The translations under genes were made by a program, and so were the position numbers. The notes under the pieces were generated by a model, which ran no database searches, had not been told where the DNA came from, and saw only the letters and a list, made by a program, of their open reading frames with translations. Shown one piece after another: positions 1 to 6,438 of a stretch of 7,881 nucleotides of DNA. The DNA is from Gammaproteobacteria bacterium (GTDB taxonomy: Bacteria > Pseudomonadota > Gammaproteobacteria > DRJJ01), in contig DRJJ01000019.1 of assembly GCA_011052255.1 (NCBI GenBank), positions 1 to 7,881 on the forward strand, read 5' to 3'. Position 1 is the first letter of the stretch. Every line of letters begins with the position of its first letter.

Positions 1-465
1 ACAGGAACTGAAGATGCTGCCCGCCTGCAGGCGCTCAAGGGCAAGGCAGCTGTCGCCAATGCCAAACTAGCCTACCAGCAATACAAAACCCTGTTCAGTG
101 GTCCGCGTTGGGAGACGCTTGCTGTGGGTGGTGCTCAAAGTCAGCGTTTGTTGTGGGCCAGTACCGGCACCAAAGATCCAGCCTACAGCGATGTGCTCTA
201 TATTGAGTCTCTGATCGGGTCCGATACAGTCAATACCGTACCACCGTCAACCCTGGATGCCTTTCGTGACCATGGTTCGGCTCAGGCACAACTGGAAGTT
301 AACCTGGATCAGGCTCAGGCCGATCTGGCGGCGCTGGAGGCCGAAGGTATTTCGATGGATGATGTGACTGATACGTTGCTAACCGAAGGCCTGGATAAAT
401 TTGTTGTCGCCTACGAAAAATTACTCGATGCTGTAGCAGATGCACTGAAAGGTGGTCAGGTGTAA
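1..465 (+). CDS. tal: Transaldolase, C-terminal part (5' end outside window)
   Basis: Frame 1 is open from the first base to the TAA at 463-465, giving 154 residues. Transaldolase moves a dihydroxyacetone unit between sugar phosphates in the cytoplasmic non-oxidative pentose phosphate pathway. The visible part matches the long transaldolase subfamily (about 360 residues or more): a KGKAAVANAKLAY helix at window residues 13-25, the WASTGTK strand/loop at 52-58 followed by DPAYSD, and the TVNTVPP motif at 76-82. The remainder is a helical C-terminus rich in Ala, Glu and Leu. The N-terminal half of the barrel is outside the window, so catalytic completeness cannot be judged. The zwf start lies 35 bp downstream on the same strand, which suggests a tal-zwf unit of linked pentose phosphate enzymes. 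A fused C-terminal partner such as phosphoglucose isomerase, known in some tal genes, is excluded because the frame stops here. Confidence 0.9.
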   Translation, partial: TGTEDAARLQALKGKAAVANAKLAYQQYKTLFSGPRWETLAVGGAQSQRLLWASTGTKDPAYSDVLYIESLIGSDTVNTVPPSTLDAFRDHGSAQAQLEVNLDQAQADLAALEAEGISMDDVTDTLLTEGLDKFVVAYEKLLDAVADALKGGQV

Positions 466-500
466 GATGGTTATATATATGGAATATGGATTGATGCAAC

Positions 501-2054
501 ATGTTACCTACTAATACTCAGACGGATACGGTTCCAGCCCCTCCCTGCATTATGGTAATTTTCGGTGGTGCCGGCGATCTGGCCAAACGCAAACTGTTTC
601 CTGCTCTTTTTTATCTGTCTGCGGCAAACCAGCTGCCGGAAAACTTTGCAGTACTGGGTGTCAGTCGGGAGGATTATAGTAGTGATGATTACCGTGAACT
701 GCTCAATACCGAAAGTCGTGCACACCTCGATGGTGATTATTCACAGGATGTCTGGGACCGCCTGATCAAATGCTGCCACTATCTACAGGGTGATTTTCGT
801 GATCCGGCGGCATATCAGGCACTGGCGCAGAAACTGGGTGAGCTGGATGATCAATGCCAGACACCGGGTAACTACCTGTTTTACATGGCGACACCACCTG
901 CCTTCTTTGGTGACATCGCGCAGCAAATTGCCGCTACGGGTCTGGCTACAGAGCCAGAAGGTCACTGGCGCCGACTGGTGATTGAAAAACCCTTCGGGCA
1001 TGATCTGCAATCCGCCCGTGATCTGAACTTGAAGTTACTCAAGGTATTTGATGAGCGACAGTTGTATCGGATTGACCATTATCTTGGCAAGGAAACCGTA
1101 CAGAATTTTCTTGCGTTTCGTTTTGCCAATGGTGTTATCGAACCGATATGGAATCGACGCTACATCGATCATGTACAGATCACCGTGGCCGAACCGCTGG
1201 GCGTTGAAAACCGTGCCAGTTACTACGAAGGTGCCGGTGCGCTGCGCGATATGATCCCCAACCACTTGTTGGCAGTGTTAACCATCATCGCTATGGAGCC
1301 ACCTATTTCTTTTGATGCCAATGAAATCAGGAATGAACAGGCCAAGGTGTTGCGCGCCATTCAGCCGATGACACCGGAAGAGGTGCTAACCCATACCGTG
1401 CGTGGCCAGTACGACACAGGGGTGATGGCTGATGGTGAGCGTGTATCGGCCTATCGTCAGGAACCGGGTGTTGATGTTGATTCACATACCGAAACATTTG
1501 TTGCGCTCAGTCTGATGATCGATAGCTGGCGCTGGGCCGGCGTGCCTTTTTACCTGCGCACAGGAAAGCGCATGCCCGGACGTTTTACCGAAATTATGAT
1601 CCAGTACAAACATGCACCCAATGCAGCATTTAAACGCTCGATCCTTAAAGATAAACACGTAGAACCCAATGTCATGGTACTGCGCATACAGCCCAGCGAA
1701 GGCATCAGTCTTGGTATTAACGCCAAGGTGCCCGGTCAGGCCTTGCAGTTAAGTCCGGTGGAAATGGATTTCAGTTACGACGATTATTTTGGCAACGAGC
1801 CCAGTACCGGTTATGAAACACTGATATACGATTGCATGCAGGGTGACCCCACTTTGTTCAAACGCGCCGATATTATCGAGACCGCCTGGCAGTTGATGGA
1901 GCCGATACTCGATGTGTGGAGCGCACTGCCACCACGCGATTTTCCAAATTACGCCGCTGGAGAATGGGGGCCTTCAGCCGCCGACGAGCTGTTACAGCGT
2001 GATGGTCGCTCATGGCGCGTGTGTACATCGGGTGGCTGTGCACGCAAAAAGTAG
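501..2054 (+). CDS. zwf: Glucose-6-phosphate 1-dehydrogenase
   Basis: This cytoplasmic enzyme oxidises glucose 6-phosphate to 6-phosphogluconolactone with NADP+ (or NAD+), feeding the oxidative pentose phosphate or Entner-Doudoroff route. The 517-residue product is slightly longer than the usual ~490. The Rossmann dinucleotide site GGAGDLAKRKLFPAL is at residues 22-36, EKPFG at 162-166, the family signature RIDHYLGKE at 190-198, and the expected catalytic-base histidine in the NHL motif is H255. YLRTGKR at 351-357 is the conserved substrate/cofactor-side lysine region, and the C-terminal GEWGPSAADELL block (487-498) is typical. All key residues are present. The ATG at 501 has only a weak ribosome site (TGGA at 487-490), but no other in-frame start fits ahead of the Rossmann fold. 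The 35-bp gap after tal is AT-rich (TATATATAT around 472-480) without a convincing -35 box. The tail after residue 505 is a short extension containing C508 and C513. Confidence 0.97.
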   Translation: MLPTNTQTDTVPAPPCIMVIFGGAGDLAKRKLFPALFYLSAANQLPENFAVLGVSREDYSSDDYRELLNTESRAHLDGDYSQDVWDRLIKCCHYLQGDFRDPAAYQALAQKLGELDDQCQTPGNYLFYMATPPAFFGDIAQQIAATGLATEPEGHWRRLVIEKPFGHDLQSARDLNLKLLKVFDERQLYRIDHYLGKETVQNFLAFRFANGVIEPIWNRRYIDHVQITVAEPLGVENRASYYEGAGALRDMIPNHLLAVLTIIAMEPPISFDANEIRNEQAKVLRAIQPMTPEEVLTHTVRGQYDTGVMADGERVSAYRQEPGVDVDSHTETFVALSLMIDSWRWAGVPFYLRTGKRMPGRFTEIMIQYKHAPNAAFKRSILKDKHVEPNVMVLRIQPSEGISLGINAKVPGQALQLSPVEMDFSYDDYFGNEPSTGYETLIYDCMQGDPTLFKRADIIETAWQLMEPILDVWSALPPRDFPNYAAGEWGPSAADELLQRDGRSWRVCTSGGCARKK

Positions 2055-2085
2055 CAAACGTTTACTTTAAGAATGAGTATGAACC

Positions 2086-2090
2086 GGAGG
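2086..2090 (+). promoter_or_regulatory. Ribosome binding site fixing the Rieske start
   Basis: GGAGG at 2086-2090 lies 5 nt before the ATG at 2096. The same frame is open back to 2012, inside the end of zwf. This strong site and the position of the Tat/anchor sequence show that 2096 is the true start. Confidence 0.8.
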
Positions 2091-2095
2091 CCAAT

Positions 2096-2725
2096 ATGGC
2101 AGAGGATACAGTAGATAAACGTAAACGTCGTTTTCTGGTTGCGGCAACCACCGTCGTTGGTGGAGGAGGTCTTATTGCATTTGCGATTCCCTTCATACAA
2201 TCAATGGAACCCAGCGATGCGGTCAGCGCAGCCGGAGCACCGATTGACGTAGATATCAGTAAACTGGAACCGGGAGCGATGATCACCGTGCCCTGGCGTG
2301 GTCGTCCGGTGTGGGTGTTGCACCGGACACCGGAGCAACTCAAAGTCTTGCAGAAATCCAGTCTGGTGGAACGGCTTCGGGACCCGGAATCGAAGGAACT
2401 GCAACAATATGGTACTGAGGTAGTTAACTGGTATCGTTCCTTGAGACCAGAATACTTTGTGGTGGTGGGCATTTGCACTCATCTTGGTTGCGTGCCTACC
2501 TATCGCCCGGATATTGCGCCGGCGGACCTTGGTCCTGAATGGCCGGGTGGCTTTTATTGCCCCTGCCACGGTTCGCTTTATGACCTGTCTGGCAGGGTAT
2601 TCAAAAGCATGCCGGCACCGCTCAATCTGCCGGTGCTACCTTATTATTTCAAGAACGATACCCTTTTACGTGTCGGAGAATTAAAGGATAAATCTGAACA
2701 GAACTGGTTGCCACAGACCTGGTAA
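2096..2725 (+). CDS. petA: Ubiquinol-cytochrome c reductase Rieske [2Fe-2S] subunit (orphan petA)
   Basis: The Rieske subunit takes an electron from quinol at the Qo site of the bc1 complex and passes it to cytochrome c1 on the periplasmic side. The 209-residue product has an N-terminal basic stretch (KRKRRFL, 8-14) and one hydrophobic anchor (about 15-34), the usual uncleaved Tat-type anchor. The cluster motifs are CTHLGC (127-132) and CPCHGS (155-160). Predicted ligands are C127, H129, C155 and H158, with a C132-C157 disulfide. S160 and Y162 occupy the positions that hydrogen-bond the cluster in high-potential bc1 Rieske proteins, and the PAPLNLPVLPYYF strand follows (174-186). It starts 41 bp after zwf on the same strand, so it could be co-transcribed. 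In most proteobacteria petB and petC follow directly, but here an efflux gene follows, so the partners must be elsewhere or this is a paralogue. The family call is firm; assignment to a specific bc1 complex is inference. Confidence 0.93.
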   Translation: MAEDTVDKRKRRFLVAATTVVGGGGLIAFAIPFIQSMEPSDAVSAAGAPIDVDISKLEPGAMITVPWRGRPVWVLHRTPEQLKVLQKSSLVERLRDPESKELQQYGTEVVNWYRSLRPEYFVVVGICTHLGCVPTYRPDIAPADLGPEWPGGFYCPCHGSLYDLSGRVFKSMPAPLNLPVLPYYFKNDTLLRVGELKDKSEQNWLPQTW

Positions 2726-2760
2726 CGGATCGCATTGTCTTCATCTGTCACGCGATGCCG
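2726..2760 (+). repeat. Imperfect inverted repeat after petA
   Basis: CGGATCGC (2726-2733) pairs with GCGATGCCG (2752-2760), leaving one bulged base and an 18-nt loop. It begins directly after the Rieske stop codon. No T-tract follows, so it is not a typical intrinsic terminator. It could act as an RNA 3'-end structure or be chance. Confidence 0.3.
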
Positions 2761-2772
2761 GCTTGCCATAAA
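2745..2772 (+). promoter_or_regulatory. Weak candidate sigma-70 promoter for emrA-emrB
   Basis: CTGTCA (2745-2750) and CATAAA (2767-2772) each match four of six consensus bases with a 16-bp spacer, 26 bp before the emrA ATG. It sits in the largest gap of the plus-strand block (73 bp), where a new transcript would be expected. The match is weak and found by eye. It overlaps the inverted repeat at 2726-2760. Confidence 0.25.
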
Positions 2773-2798
2773 TATGTAACTACTGCAGGGAAACTGTG

Positions 2799-3821
2799 AT
2801 GACAAGATCGAGATGGGTACTGCTACTGGTCTCACTGGCTGTGGCAGCGACTGGACTGTATATGTTTCTGCAGCATGAAGCCCTGTACCCTGATACTTCG
2901 GATGCTTATGTTACCGCCCATGTGGTACGCATTGAGCCGCAGGTCAGCGGGCGGATAACAGGGCTGCCAGTGAAGGATCACCAGAACGTAAATCAGGGTC
3001 AGCTGTTGATGGAAATAGACCCTCGTTCCTACCAGATTGCGGTGCAGCGAGCACAGGCGGAACTGGCTCTTGCGCGACAGCAGGCGTTAGCCGCCAATGC
3101 TGGTGTGCAGGCGGCTGCTGCGGAGATCAGCCAGCGGCAGGCGCAGCTGGATAATGCCCGGCGTATGTACGGGCGTGATTCACGCCTGCTTGCAAGCAAG
3201 TCTGTGTCACAGGCAAAGGCGGATTCAGATCGAGATAAATTGCACGAGGCCGAGGCTAGCCTTATAGCCGGGCAGGCCGACCACAATCGAGCCTTACGTG
3301 TGCAGGACGAGTTCACGGCGCGCATCAGCGTAGCCAGTGCGGTGCTTGATCGGGCGTTTCTGAATCTCTCTTACACCACTATCAAGGCACCGGTATCGGG
3401 CGCACTGGGAAAGATTTCAGTACGCCCGGGTGATGTTGTGCAGTCCGGGCAGCAGTTGTTTCCATTGGTGGAAGATCAGACCTTCTGGATTAACGCTAAT
3501 TACAAGGAAACGGACCTTGCCCGAATTAAACCGGGACAACCCGCCGCGATCCGCATAGACATGTATCCGGGTAAGACATTCGATGGCATTGTTGAATCGC
3601 TAAGTCCGGCAAGTGGCGCATCGTTTTCCCTGTTGCCTCCCGAAAATGCCACCGGCAACTGGGTCAAGGTAACGCAGCGTTTTCCGGTACGAGTGAAGGT
3701 CATCACCCGCGACAAGAACAGGCCGTTGCGTATCGGTGCCAGTTGTTCCGTGACGATAGATACCACGGGTACTGCGGACCTCGGAAAGTCGGCCGGTAGT
3801 CAGACCCGGAATGGTGAATGA
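2799..3821 (+). CDS. emrA: EmrA-like HlyD-family membrane fusion protein of an efflux pump
   Basis: This periplasmic adaptor links an MFS exporter in the inner membrane to an outer-membrane channel. The product has 340 residues: one N-terminal membrane anchor (about 6-24), then the EmrA-type segment TSDAYVTAHVVRIEPQVSG (33-51) and the first half of the lipoyl domain to about 78. A Gln/Ala-rich coiled-coil hairpin spans about 79-185, and the second lipoyl half contains IKAPVSGALGKISVRPGD (195-212). The beta-barrel carries NYKETDLARIKPGQPA (234-249) and the EmrA hallmark NWVKVTQRFPVRV (287-299). The frame also contains a GTG at 2796, but the ATG at 2799 is better placed relative to the AGGG at 2787-2790 (8-nt spacing). 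The exporter gene emrB follows after 30 bp. No TolC-type gene and no MarR/TetR-type regulator is in the window. The substrate is unknown; the subfamily commonly exports hydrophobic drugs or uncouplers. Confidence 0.93.
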   Translation: MTRSRWVLLLVSLAVAATGLYMFLQHEALYPDTSDAYVTAHVVRIEPQVSGRITGLPVKDHQNVNQGQLLMEIDPRSYQIAVQRAQAELALARQQALAANAGVQAAAAEISQRQAQLDNARRMYGRDSRLLASKSVSQAKADSDRDKLHEAEASLIAGQADHNRALRVQDEFTARISVASAVLDRAFLNLSYTTIKAPVSGALGKISVRPGDVVQSGQQLFPLVEDQTFWINANYKETDLARIKPGQPAAIRIDMYPGKTFDGIVESLSPASGASFSLLPPENATGNWVKVTQRFPVRVKVITRDKNRPLRIGASCSVTIDTTGTADLGKSAGSQTRNGE

Positions 3822-3822
3822 C

Positions 3823-3855
3823 ATGCTTGCGTCGTATCCCCAAGGGGTGGTGTGA
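3823..3855 (+). other. Possible ten-codon coupling ORF between emrA and emrB
   Basis: An ATG two bases after the emrA stop opens a frame reading MLASYPQGVV and ends in TGA at 3853-3855, overlapping the emrB GTG start (GTGA). It would let ribosomes leaving emrA be delivered to the emrB start. There is no strong ribosome site of its own, and short frames like this arise by chance. Confidence 0.25.
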
Positions 3856-5417
3856 CCGGGGCAACTTCCACCCCCGTATTTGCTGGCGCATCACGCTGGC
3901 CGCTCAGTATCGCAGTGATGCTGGCCACGGTGATGGTTATTCTCGATATGACCATCGTCAATGTGGCGCTACCGCATATGATGGGTTCACTGGGCGCAAC
4001 AGCAGATCAGATAACCTGGGTGCTGACAGCCTACATTGTCATGGAAGCGATCTTTATTCCAATGAGCGGATTTCTGGCTGCTCGACTGGGCCGCCGTCGG
4101 TTGATGCTAATCAGCATCACCGGATTTGTTGCCGCATCTGCGGCATGTGGGCAGGCCGATACGCTCACTGAGATGGTCGTGTTTCGTCTTTTTCAGGGCG
4201 GCTTTGGTGCCGCAGTGATACCTTTGTCGCAATCCATTATGGTCGATAACTTTCCCAGTGAGGAGCGCGGTAAGGCCATGGCGCTGTGGGGTGTGGGGAT
4301 CATGCTTGGACCAATACTCGGCCCGACACTGGGTGGCTATATTACCCAGCATCTGGACTGGCGCTGGGTATTCTATATCAATGTGCCGATTGGCATTATT
4401 AACCTGCTGATGATATCGAAACTAATGAAGCCGGAGCCGGGTCGCCGGGTGAGGTCTGACAGGATCGGTGCGCTGCTGCTGGCGCTCGGAATCGGCAGTC
4501 TGCAAGTCCTGCTCGATCAGGGGAATCAGGAGAACTGGTTTCATTCAGGTATGATTGTTGCGCTGGCGGCGGCCACTGTTATGGGACTGGTCGCGTTTTC
4601 CATGCGTAGCTGGTCGCGCCCCGACAGCGTGTTACAGCTACATTTACTCAAGGATCGAAATCTGGTGCTTGCATCGTTGATGATGGCGGGATTTGGTATG
4701 GCGCTGTTCGGTATGATTGCATTACAGCCACTCATGCTGGAACGACTGTTTGATTACCCGGCTCAAACCACCGGTCTGGTCATGGCGCCACGCGGACTGG
4801 CGTCGGCGATTGGCATGTTCGCAGTGTCTCGCCTGATAACCCGGGTGGGCGCTCCCAGGCTGGTACTGGTTGGTCTGGTGTTCGCTGTTGCGGGTACCTG
4901 GCCGATGACATGGTACAACCTTGACCTGTCGATTAGCTGGTTTATCTGGCCAAGTGTTATACAGGGACTGGGGATGGGCATGATTTTCGTGCCGCTGTCG
5001 GCGTTGGTGTACGAGACCCTGCCGCGTTCCGCAACCGATCAGGGTTCGGCTATTTTTAATCTGGCGCGTACTGTTGGCGCTGCCGTGGGGATATCCATAG
5101 CGGCGACGGTATTCACTCGTATGACGCAGGTCAACTGGAACCGCCTCGGAGCCGACATCAATCCGTACAACCCGGCATTGCAGCAATGGCTGGCAGCCAA
5201 ACATCTTACCGCCGCCGATCCGATGGCCGCACAACTGCTCGCCCATGAGCTTGGCCGGCAGGCCAGTATGATCGGCTTTATCGACGCCTACTGGTTTGTG
5301 ACCCTGAGTTTCCTGTTGCTTGCTCCACTACTGTTACTGTTTAGGTGTAAAGAAAATGCATCGCTAGCCAGCACAGGTCCCGGGATAAAAATTATTACAG
5401 ACTCCAAGGAGACATGA
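3852..5417 (+). CDS. emrB: EmrB/QacA-type MFS drug:proton antiporter (DHA2, 14 helices)
   Basis: This is an inner-membrane exporter driven by the proton gradient and the partner of the adaptor encoded just upstream. The 521-residue length and about 14 hydrophobic segments fit the DHA2 family. Visible motifs are LDMTIVNVALP in helix 1 (31-41, motif D), GFLAARLGRRRLML in the helix 2-3 loop (73-86, motif A), and the antiporter motif LGPILGPTLGGYI in helix 5 (152-164, motif C). The EmrB signature LDWRWVFYINVPIG follows at 168-181. A periplasmic loop between the last two helices (about 425-472) is normal for EmrB. The start is the GTG at 3852 with AAGGGG at 3842-3847; no ATG or TTG lies upstream in frame. 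That GTG overlaps the stop of a ten-codon frame starting at 3823, which may couple translation to emrA. Its own TGA (5415-5417) overlaps an ATG of the next gene. The substrate cannot be read from sequence. Confidence 0.94.
   Translation: MTGATSTPVFAGASRWPLSIAVMLATVMVILDMTIVNVALPHMMGSLGATADQITWVLTAYIVMEAIFIPMSGFLAARLGRRRLMLISITGFVAASAACGQADTLTEMVVFRLFQGGFGAAVIPLSQSIMVDNFPSEERGKAMALWGVGIMLGPILGPTLGGYITQHLDWRWVFYINVPIGIINLLMISKLMKPEPGRRVRSDRIGALLLALGIGSLQVLLDQGNQENWFHSGMIVALAAATVMGLVAFSMRSWSRPDSVLQLHLLKDRNLVLASLMMAGFGMALFGMIALQPLMLERLFDYPAQTTGLVMAPRGLASAIGMFAVSRLITRVGAPRLVLVGLVFAVAGTWPMTWYNLDLSISWFIWPSVIQGLGMGMIFVPLSALVYETLPRSATDQGSAIFNLARTVGAAVGISIAATVFTRMTQVNWNRLGADINPYNPALQQWLAAKHLTAADPMAAQLLAHELGRQASMIGFIDAYWFVTLSFLLLAPLLLLFRCKENASLASTGPGIKIITDSKET
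5406..5411 (+). promoter_or_regulatory. Ribosome binding site choosing the PstS-like start
   Basis: AAGGAG at 5406-5411 lies 2 nt before the ATG at 5414 and 8 nt before the in-frame ATG at 5420. The second spacing is normal and the first is too tight, so 5420 is the preferred start. The site lies inside the last codons of emrB, so translation of the two genes is probably coupled. Confidence 0.7.
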
Positions 5418-5419
5418 AT

Positions 5420-6367
5420 ATGAAATACAGAAATCTGTTTTTGAACGCGGCAGTTATCCTGCTGCTAAATGGTCAGCCACTACTAGCCAGTAACAACCCG
5501 GTGTCAACACCCGTAGCAGGGGATAGCAGTGTAAGTGTGCATGGCTCACTCACACTGAGTGGTTCCGTGGCATTGGCAGATCTGAGCTCTTTGTGGGTGC
5601 AGGATTTTCGCCAGACCCATCCGCTGGTCGAAATTGAACTGAGCGATGCCGGTGGTGAAGCGGCTATCGCCTCGTTGGTAAATGGCAGTGCTGATGTAGT
5701 ACTGCTGGGTAACACACCTACGCACTCGCAGCTTGAAGTGTTTAGAGACAAGTACGGTTATGCTCCGAAGCTGATCCCGGTGGCAAGGGATGCTGTAGCG
5801 GTTTATGTCAACACACACAACCCGTTGCGACAGATAACCCTGGCGCAGCTCGATGCAATATTTTCAGAGACCCATCGTTGTGGTGAAAAAGCGATAACCA
5901 ACTGGCAACAACTTGGCGCTGCGGTTGAGGACAAGTCAGGGCGTATATTGCCTTATGGTCTGGACGATAGCACAGCGGCTTACCAGGTGTTTAGACAGGT
6001 GGCGCTGTGTGGGGGTGATTTCCTGCCTGACTTTCAGGCCATGGCCGGCCCGGATGCGTTGGAGTCGGCTATTGCCAGCCAGCCTGATGCCATCGGATTT
6101 TCCAGTAGCGCTCTGCGATCAGCAAGTATTCGTCCCCTGGCCGTCGCGCCTGATAAGGTCCACCAGGCCGTCACGCCGGGTGCCGATGCGATTAGCAGCA
6201 AGCGCTACCCGATGAGCCGGACACTGTTGATAGCCATCAATGTGCCTGCCGGGAAACAACTACCCCCGGTGTTACAGACATATGTTGACTATGTACTGTC
6301 TGCCAGTGGTCAGGATATTGCACGCAAGGCGGGTTATGTTCCGCTGTCAGTGCATACACAACGGTAA
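5420..6367 (+). CDS. Secreted PstS-like solute-binding protein (phosphate-binding family, divergent)
   Basis: The product has 315 residues: a signal peptide (about 1-23, likely cut after LLA) and then a periplasmic type-II binding-protein fold. Family marks are the opening strand GSLTLSGSVALADL (42-55), NGSADVVLLGN (88-98), the ITLAQLDAIFSE..ITNWQQLG segment (139-166), and the C-terminal RTLLIAINVPAGK..YVDYVLSASGQDIARKAGYVPLS block (267-310), typical of PstS. PstS proteins bind phosphate for an ABC importer, but no pstC, pstA or pstB is here. The gene follows the emrB exporter with its possible first ATG (5414) overlapping the emrB TGA. By eye, the usual anion-binding loops are altered: DAGGEAA (76-82) replaces the Gly/Ser-rich second loop, and YGLDDSTAAYQ (179-189) lacks the arginine of the RxDGSGT motif. 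Two cysteines (C154, C197) could form a disulfide. The fold family is well supported; phosphate as ligand is doubtful. Confidence 0.82.
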   Translation: MKYRNLFLNAAVILLLNGQPLLASNNPVSTPVAGDSSVSVHGSLTLSGSVALADLSSLWVQDFRQTHPLVEIELSDAGGEAAIASLVNGSADVVLLGNTPTHSQLEVFRDKYGYAPKLIPVARDAVAVYVNTHNPLRQITLAQLDAIFSETHRCGEKAITNWQQLGAAVEDKSGRILPYGLDDSTAAYQVFRQVALCGGDFLPDFQAMAGPDALESAIASQPDAIGFSSSALRSASIRPLAVAPDKVHQAVTPGADAISSKRYPMSRTLLIAINVPAGKQLPPVLQTYVDYVLSASGQDIARKAGYVPLSVHTQR

Positions 6368-6375
6368 TATTGTCA

Positions 6376-6432
6376 TCCTGGGTGCCGGGAGCTAGTGCGG
6401 TGAATCCGCCTGGCAGATGAAAAACACTAGCT
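6376..6432. terminator. Inverted repeats between convergent genes, possible weak bidirectional terminator
   Basis: Two structures lie in the 71-bp gap. TCCTGG (6376-6381) pairs with CCGGGA (6385-6390) around a 3-nt loop, with one G-T pair. AGCTAGTG (6390-6397) pairs perfectly with CACTAGCT (6425-6432) across 27 bases that include a GCGG/CCGC mini-hairpin. A T-run (6445-6449) occurs 12 nt after the second repeat on the plus strand, too far for a textbook intrinsic terminator. Position between convergent transcripts is the main support. Confidence 0.35.
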
Positions 6433-6438
6433 GACGGA

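Noticed and set aside
466..500. TA-rich stretch before zwf as a promoter
   Set aside because: TATATAT resembles a -10 box but no acceptable -35 lies at the right distance, and the 35-bp gap fits co-transcription with tal.
2056..2063. AAACGTTT palindrome between zwf and petA
   Set aside because: An eight-base palindrome alone is expected by chance, and no second copy or promoter context was seen.
2012..2095. Longer Rieske reading frame starting within zwf
   Set aside because: The extra 28 residues lie before the basic Tat/anchor segment and have no counterpart in the family, while a strong GGAGG site precedes the ATG at 2096.
2062..2478. Minus-strand open frame of 138 codons over petA
   Set aside because: It is antisense to the intact Rieske coding region, has no family motif, and is rich in Ser, Thr and Arg as antisense frames often are.
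3818..4171. Plus-strand frame starting at the emrA stop overlap
   Set aside because: The ATGA overlap looks attractive, but the frame runs out of phase through emrB, whose start and first helices are unmistakable. The translation shows no sensible hydrophobic pattern.
4722..5246. Minus-strand open frame of 174 codons inside emrB
   Set aside because: It is fully antisense to the well-supported EmrB protein. Its composition, rich in Arg, His and Gln, is typical of a shadow frame.
5414..5419. ATG at 5414 as the start of the PstS-like gene
   Set aside because: Only 2 nt separate it from AAGGAG. The ATG at 5420 has the normal 8-nt spacing and still gives a full signal peptide. It cannot be fully excluded.
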